Assembly: GCF_032118995.1 (NCBI RefSeq)
Contig: NC_092648.1
Location: 5,099,001 to 5,163,000, forward strand
Direction: 5' to 3'
DNA: 64,000 nucleotides
From: Asterias amurensis
Lineage: Eukaryota > Echinodermata > Asteroidea > Forcipulatida > Asteriidae
The first letter of the stretch is position 1, and each line of letters begins with the position of its first letter. The translations under genes were made by a program, and so were the position numbers. This document shows positions 57,306 to 64,000 of the stretch, one piece after another. The notes under the pieces were generated by a model. That model had not been told where the DNA came from, did not search any database, and was given only the letters and a program-made list of their open reading frames with translations.

Positions 57306-58511
57306 ATTCTCTAAAGTTACGATTCCCCAAATATTAATATAGGTGACTCCACGTTAATCACTGTCCAAAGTTTTCAATCCTAGCGCCATGAGCACTTTTC
57401 TGGATTTTCATTTTTCTTCTTCTTATTATTTATTTCTATTGCTGTGTCTCTTGAAAATCTCTCACCCTGTACAGTTGTCAGCTTGCGTATTATCTGCAAA
57501 TGACGGCTTATCAACTCGATATCTTTTCAGGCTGTTTGGTGAGGCTATCATCAGTCTAACCATCCAGCCAAGCTTAATTTCTCAGTCAGATAATTACTTA
57601 TGTGTACACATCCTTGAAGCAATATTGTAATTGATCATCGCATAAACTCCTGTTTTTTACCCTTTTGCTTATTTCTGGGTTCTGAGAAATGCCTTGACGT
57701 CGCGCTGTTGACTCAACTCATAGAATTATTGCCGTTGCAATTTGAGTGTCTGGAAATGATCCAACCGTCTTGGACAAAGTAGGACCCTGCGAGATATTAT
57801 ATTCATTATTTAATCCCCTCACCACCTGCCAGGCCCTAACCATGCATAGTTTTCCCGTAATTTACAATGACAATCCTGGGCTAATGAAACATGTATGGAG
57901 AATATCAATGTTTAATAAAAGTCAACCATGCAAATCGTTTATGACTAATAAATATGATTTTTTAATTAAAAATACATTTACGTGTGCAACTCTGGATTGC
58001 GATCAAAATAAAGAGGTTTTTGATAATTTACAGTGTATTAAAGGTGATATGAAATGACTACTTAAGCAGCTACCCTCTAAATGCCCCTAATGTAAGCAGG
58101 AAGGTAACAAATAGTGTGCTTGAAAAATGCAAATCTAAAGTGTTTTCTTTCACCTTCAATTCCTGTCTTCGTTTGGATTGAAGAATTTGGTCTCAGGGAT
58201 TCCTTTTTTGATTTCACGGTGCTTGGTTCTAAGAAGCTCTCTCGGTGTTTCAATTTTAATGAAACGCATCAATCATCCAGCGTTCTTCACCTATCAGCGG
58301 CTGGTCGCCGACTCACCAAGGCGAGGTACCAGTCAAGCTGTACTCTCTCCTCTTGAAGCGAGGCATACTCAAGAGCAGCACCTAGCATCTGACAGAAACA
58401 GGTATTACTACACTTGAAAACAGATGTGACTCTTTGATCTTAACCACTGGTTAAAAAATGTTCATCTTCAGTTTGATGGTATTCATTTCCTCATGTTTGT
58501 TTCCTCGTTTA

Positions 58512-58585
58512 CTCTGGGTTCGCACGACATGTCATCTCTGGGATCGCACGACGTGTCGTCTCTGGGTTCACACGACATCTCTGTG
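58512..58585. repeat. 24-bp tandem repeat, about 2.8 copies
   Basis: The unit 'ctctgggttcgcacgacatg'+'tcat' starts at 58512, 58536 and 58560 with a few substitutions ('acgtgtcgt'). Confidence 0.75.
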
Positions 58586-59012
58586 GTTAGATCAGGGTGT
58601 GAAAACCTCTTGATGGTTGCCAATGTGCATTATTCATAGATCAGTGGCTTTGTATAAATTATTCACTTGCATAAATTGATTTTTGATCCGTCCTATTGGT
58701 TTAACTGTGTCATCTTGTTTGCATATTGCATAAAATGTTCTTTTTTTTCTGGAGGACTGAGAGGGGTTCATCTTTTAACCTTGTTGAATAAATTGAATGT
58801 TTCAACTGGTATGTTGGTGCATTACTGTTTGTACAACTAAAAAAGCTGGTAATACCACATGTTCCTCCTTGAGTATACACACTCAAATTGTAAACCAGGA
58901 AATGAATGTTGTACAAAGGCAACCCACAGTCTTGTTTGTGCTTCAACTTTTCTGCTAATCGGCTGATTTCCTGTTTTTCTTTAAAATAACAGTGCCATTA
59001 GAGAACACAGAC

Positions 59013-59137
59013 AAACACTGCCATACCAAAGTCAAACACTGAATTAAGTTACACCGAGAAACACTGTGTATACAAAATTAAAACACTGACAAAGTGACAC
59101 TGAGAAACACTGTCAATTATACAGCATTCAAACACTG
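59013..59137. repeat. Degenerate tandem array with 'aaacactg' core
   Basis: The core starts at 59013, 59034, 59059, 59081, 59105 and 59130, spaced 21-25 bases. Some units also share 'aagtgacactgag'-like sequence. Confidence 0.7.
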
Positions 59138-59281
59138 TAGCCCTACAAAGTAACGGTTAGTATGGTTGGGCATTTCCTCTTCTTCTATTACAAAGTTGCA
59201 TACAATTTTTTTAAAATCTCTACAAGGTTTAAGCATGCACTGAAAAATTAACTGTTTCCTGACACTAACTTTCTCAGAATG

Positions 59282-59655
59282 TTAAAGGAACACGTTGCCT
59301 TGGATCGGTCGAGGTGAAAAAACGTTTGCAACCGTTTGTTCTAAAATGCATATGATTAGAAGTAGAATATAATGATCCACACAAGTATCACTCGAAATTG
59401 CATGGTTTTCCTTTTACCTCGCGGACTAACACTGTCGGCCATTTATGGGAGTCAAATTTTTTACTCCTAAAATGGCCGACTGTGTTAGTTTGCAAAGTAA
59501 AAGGAAAACCACGTAATTTCGAGGCATATTTGTGTTGATCATTGTATTCTACTTTTAAAACATCTTTCTAACCATATATATGCATTTTATAACAAACGGT
59601 TACAAACGCTTTTCAAAGACCAACTCGACTGATCCAAGGCAACATGTTCCTTTAA
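59282..59655. mobile_element. TTAA-bounded foldback MITE (family 2)
   Basis: The ends 'ttaaaggaacacgttgcctt'+'ggatcgg' and 'gatccaaggcaacatgttcc'+'tttaa' are long inverted repeats with TTAA at both edges. The arms stay paired almost to the centre ('aatggccgacagtg'-type words), so the whole 374 bp forms a hairpin. Confidence 0.85.
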
Positions 59656-60344
59656 GTCTCTCTGGAATTTTGTGAAAAACTGTGATAACAAAAAGTGATA
59701 GTTCACTAAATTTTACCTGCGCATTTCTCTATGTCTTCAAATATTTTCTTCTTCTGTTAAATTCAAATTACAAATCTCCTTATGGAGTCGCAGGAAGACA
59801 CAACCTGGGATACCTCTCCTGAGATGAACCCATGTTGTCAATTAACACCCTGGCTCACTATCATCATAAATTCCAGGCCTCAATTGAGTCATATTCTATT
59901 TCAAGGAGGCCTGGGTGTTCAGTTGAGATGATATTACAGTGGTTGTCATGAACACCAACATCAGGAAGCCTTAAAGGGGCAGATTAATCATATTTATGTG
60001 GAGTTAAAGAACAGACACACATAACTCGTCTAATGTTAAATTAATAATTACATAAACCACCTTTAACCTCTTTAAAATGGTTTGACTAATTAGAACTCCA
60101 TCAAACTGCAACCGTCATTTTTGCAATGCCTTTATTTGATAGCAAACACAAATAAAGTTACTGTATGCTCTGTAGATTTGTACAAATGCCCTTAAAGGCA
60201 CTGGACACTTTTGTAATTACTCAAAATAATTGTTAGCATAAAAACTTACCTGCTTTGGCTTTTATGCCCCCAATTCCAATTGTCCTCTTATTGTCACTTT
60301 TTTTATTGTTATTTGGATTCTCTGTTAGAATGGAAATACATTTC

Positions 60345-60712
60345 TTAAAGGCAGTGGACACTATTGGTAATTACTCAAAATAATTATTGGCATAAAACCT
60401 TTCTTGGTGACGAGTAATGGGGAGAGGTTGATGGTATAAAACATTATGAGAAACGGCTCCCTCAGAAGTGCCATAGTTTTCGAGAAAGAAGTAATTTTCC
60501 ATGAATTTGATTTCGAGACCTCAGATTTAGAACTTGAGGTCTCGAAATCAACCATGTGTGACAAGGGTGTTTTTTCTTTCATTATTATCTCGCAACTTCA
60601 ATGACCGATTGAGCTAAAATTTGCACAGGTTTGTTATTTTATGCATATGTTGAGATACACCAGCTGTGAAGGCTAGTCTTTGACAATTACCAATAGTGTC
60701 CAGTGCCTTTAA
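60345..60712 (-). mobile_element. TTAA-bounded foldback MITE (family 1)
   Basis: Complete copy; a further left-end fragment is at 60193-60250. The centre mirrors 'gagacctcagatttag' and 'cttgaggtctcgaaat'. Confidence 0.85.
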
Positions 60713-61278
60713 AATGAAATGAATGAAATGTTACTAATATTCAGACCCTGTCTTATTAAAGTCCCCTCCATAGTCCGTGTTCAGATATATCCATAATGTT
60801 ACATGATGGTGTGGCACAGCAGCTGCTACTATCAACTTGATTCATCTAAGCAGGTGCTAAAACTGATTACCAGTACCAGGCTGAAGTTACCAGTCTGTTG
60901 GAATGCCCTTCTCTTGCCTTGCTTTAATACTGACCGAGATGTGATTTATGCGGATTTCACATACCGTGATGTTGGGTACAAGTATTTACCCTTGATGTTG
61001 GGGGCTGTCTTGGGAATCAGCAGTGTGGATTAATGAATGGTAAAAGTGTTTGCTCGTCTGGTGGTGTGCAATGCTGTTTAGTCCCTGGATCCCCAGTTAT
61101 GGCAATGATACACTGTACCACATCCAGCAGACAAATTGCTCATTTAAACTTTGAACTGTAAAAAGCTGAAATGTTTTCATCTTTCATTTAAGTTCATTGC
61201 TTTGGTTTTTAAAATGCACATACTTTTGGTTATTACTTACAAAATTAAAGACTATAAAAAGTTACTTAGTTAATAAAG

Positions 61279-61454
61279 TTTTTTTGGGTTGAACAAAGAA
61301 TTGACTAGAGTGGGATTCGAACCAACGACCTCCGGATTAACGTGCCGGCACTCTACCAACTGAGCTATCTAGCCCTATATTGGCGCTGGCACGTTAATCC
61401 GGAGGTCGGTGGTTCGAATCCCACTCTAGTCAATTCTTTGTTCAACCCAAAAAA
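61279..61454. repeat. Inverted repeat with about 67-bp arms made of a tRNA-like 3' half
   Basis: The left arm (61279-61347) and right arm (61387-61454) are reverse complements with about one mismatch and enclose a 40-base loop. Each arm contains the B box, 'cactctagtcaattctttg' and 'ttcaacccaaaaa'. The loop supplies the A-box half, so a full tRNA-like unit is readable on the minus strand. Confidence 0.85.
61303..61374 (-). repeat. Lys-tRNA-like SINE head
   Basis: The acceptor ggctaga/tctagtc, a D arm and a T arm (gttgg/cccac with mismatches) can form. The anticodon loop acgttaa has C where position 33 should be U. It is therefore probably a tRNA-derived repeat of the same family as 27415-27690. 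Confidence 0.55.
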
Positions 61455-61499
61455 TCGTTTCAAAATTTACCCAGTCAGTTTCCCTTGTGGTTTATATTG

Positions 61500-61800
61500 A
61501 TATAGTTAATAAAGAGCAATCGAGAGCTGTTGATATTATAAAACACTGTTAGAAACAAACTTCTTTGCAGTAATGTATTTTGAATTTGAGAAAGGCATGA
61601 AGCCTTTCTTGATGAGCGTCTGGAAAAATGGAAGCGAAAAATTCTATGCAACAAGGGCATTTTTTTTCTTGCAACATATATGACTAATTGAGCCTATATT
61701 TTTACAGGTTTGTTTCTTCATGCATTTATGCTGGGATACACCAAGTGAGAATACTGGTCTTTGACAATTACTAAAGGTGTCCAGTGTCTGTAAGTGCCAA
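61500..61800 (-). mobile_element. TTAA MITE family 1, diverged
   Basis: It carries 'gagcaatcgagagctgttga' and ends 'aaaggtgtccagtgtctgta'. The terminal TTAA is lost. Confidence 0.6.
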
Positions 61801-64000
61801 ATTAAACAGTTACATGTATAAGTGCTCTCACAACTCAACGAAAAAAGAAAACCTTGTATGCTGTCACCTCACAACCCAACACAAAAGAAACGCTTGTATA
61901 TTGATGTGTACTTTTCTAAGTTGGCTGTTACTGTCGACCATGTTCCTAAATTGTTTTGGTTTCATTTCCACACCATCACCTTAAATACCTGATGACAGGG
62001 TATTGGGCATAAACATTCCATTAACACCTACTTATTATGTCGTTGAAACTTCTGTTACACCAGCAATTACACCACTGCTCTTTATATGTCCCATATCTCG
62101 CTGCATAGAGAGGATTATGTAATATTTTATAATTATCCAATTGAAACTGCTGGTGTCCTTGCAGCCATTGATCAGTAATATTTAGATTGGTCTTGATGAT
62201 TGCCATGGCAACAGGAAGCATCTGCATCGTTGTATTAATATAATTTAATGTATCCCTGTTTTTATATCTTTAATGAAAACCCAAGTGACATACATAAAAT
62301 ACAAAATGTTCCCTCCAACCAAATTTGTTGGTTTATTTTTTATCTGCCATCAGTTAAATTTGGGGAAATAGCAAATATTTTTGATTAATTTTGTTGTTGT
62401 TATTAGATTTTATTTAAAATAGTTTATTGCTTCCAAATTACATTTGCAACCGAAGGCTAAATTGTGGTCAAAGTTTAAAATTTAAAACCGTTTAAAATAG
62501 AACATTCAGAAATCAACCTAATTTCAACCAATCAGTAGAACTTGGTGAAATGAACATTTGTGTCAAGAAATATAGAGGGAGCAATATGTGCCCACTGGCA
62601 AGTGAACTATAAGGCAACTGATTCTGCGTTACTTAAAATTGTCAAGCTCCGTCTTCAAACGCAATGTTTGAACGTTGGTATTCTGATTAAAATATTCAAT
62701 TGACCCCAGGTCTCATGCATTATTCGATTCTTATTGATATGAAAGCTAAGAGAAGAGCAACTTCCAAGATCACACTGAATATATCCGTTTATCCATCCCC
62801 CCTCCCGGTTGAAAAAAATATGGCTATTTACCTGTAGTGGTACAGTAAAGTAAAACGGAATGTACAGTAAAGTAAAACGGAATTGTTGTAAGTTGATACT
62901 AAATATTTATAAAGTTATTTTCTTTTTCAAAATGTGCCCAAATCCTCTTTGCTGTAATTTTTTGTTCATAAAATTTGATTTAATGATTTGTTGATCAGTG
63001 CTGATTTATGATTGCAGCCATGGTGACTGATCCCAGAGATAGGAAATTAGTCTGACAGAGCGAGCTTTTTGGGAAAATTTTGTTTCACACGCATCAGTTT
63101 TCTGTAATTCAAGAAGGAAGTTGTCGCTCAGGCATAGCTGTACGTATATTTACTCTGGCTATGGGCTAGTTTCAAGCCTTTTATGTCTGTTTTGTTTCAG
63201 TTTCTATTCTAGCAATAAAGTCATTGAATATGAGGGTTAAAAATTCTCCCCTATCATGACATTTATGTGGGAACAAAAGACGGCGGTTGACTTGTGATGA
63301 ATTATGAACAAATATTCTGATAATCCTCTTTATGTGAATGCAAGATCTAATTGGAAAACTCGTTTCAACTGCACATTTTTAAATTTTAATATTTAGCAAC
63401 AGAGGACAGAAACTTGTTTGATGAAACTGAGATAGTTATTATATGGCTCGCCCACTGTGAAATTTTGTTGATATTAATTAAACTTGATGAAGGTTGAGAA
63501 GGGATTATGTATTATGTCTTCAATATAAAAGTTCAAATTTGAAATTGTGTGTTGCTGACCGGTTATAGGATTACTCTAGTTTTGCCAGAGGGTTGGCCTA
63601 CGTGTCTCTTTTACCGATCAATGAAATAACCAATCGCCCAAGGCTTGAAATATAAAAACCCAAGATGTATTTTAGTGCTGAGATGCTGTCACCCTTTCTT
63701 GGATCAGGCCTCTTGACTGCTAATTCTTACTGTGTTGTTGCGTTCATGCCTGCCTCTCTCAATGCTGGTCACTTGTATCCTGCAACTACCTCAGAAACGT
63801 TGCTAAGGACGTGTTTGTGGGTTGCCATGGTAAAACCTAATTAGCATTTTTCTCCTCCTTTCTTGGAGAGGGGAAGCTGTGGTGAAGATTCCCCCAAGGA
63901 TCACGATGAGAGTGTAAGGGACGCAGGCAGTGTGAATCATATATTGGTCTCATTGTCATGGCTGTGTGTGTGTGTGTCGTAGTGGCTGCTGAAGCTGAGG
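61801..64000. other. No gene recognised
   Basis: AT-rich DNA with short frames only. A tandem pair 'tacagtaaagtaaaacggaa' lies at 62841-62882 and a (gt)n run at 63964-63978. Confidence 0.35.

Noticed and set aside
61303..61374. Functional tRNA gene on the minus strand
   Set aside because: C at position 33 of the anticodon loop and a mismatched stem fit a tRNA-derived repeat better.

Overview
This is eukaryotic nuclear DNA, most likely from a marine deuterostome and best matched to an echinoderm such as a sea star. The genes have many short phase-matched exons with GT-AG introns. The noncoding DNA is packed with short foldback and tRNA-derived repeats that I associate with echinoderm genomes; the species call is inference. 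There are no bacterial features.

Three host genes can be rebuilt exon by exon. (1) A minus-strand C11orf68/BLES03 (DUF1917) homologue at 431-3828 has 4 coding exons and 418 aa, with a long acidic tract encoded by a (TCC)n-like microsatellite. (2) A minus-strand YIF1 homologue (Yip1-interacting factor, ER-Golgi membrane protein) at 10643-24712 has 7 exons and 316 aa. (3) A plus-strand GNPAT homologue (peroxisomal dihydroxyacetone-phosphate acyltransferase, ether-lipid synthesis) at 27199-39133 has 14 coding exons, 666 aa and a C-terminal AKL peroxisomal signal. YIF1 and GNPAT are head to head, with about 2.5 kb between their start codons.

A 5.7-kb LTR retrotransposon (17993-23731) lies in the same orientation inside what appears to be YIF1 intron 1. 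Its LTRs look identical. It has one uninterrupted gag-pol frame, a primer site matching a leucine tRNA end, non-TG/CA LTR termini and an unusual I-A-D-D reverse-transcriptase box. It looks like a recent insertion.

Elsewhere introns and intergenic DNA hold several families of short transposons: TTAA-bounded foldbacks, an 8-bp-TSD MITE, TA-flanked MITEs, CAGGCCTG-ended elements and several tRNA-derived SINEs. There are also LINE 3' fragments and minisatellites with 21-, 31-, 18- and 24-bp units. Several are nested and give relative ages. From about 39.2 kb to the end I recognise no gene with confidence, only repeats and one GC-rich candidate 5' region near 45 kb.
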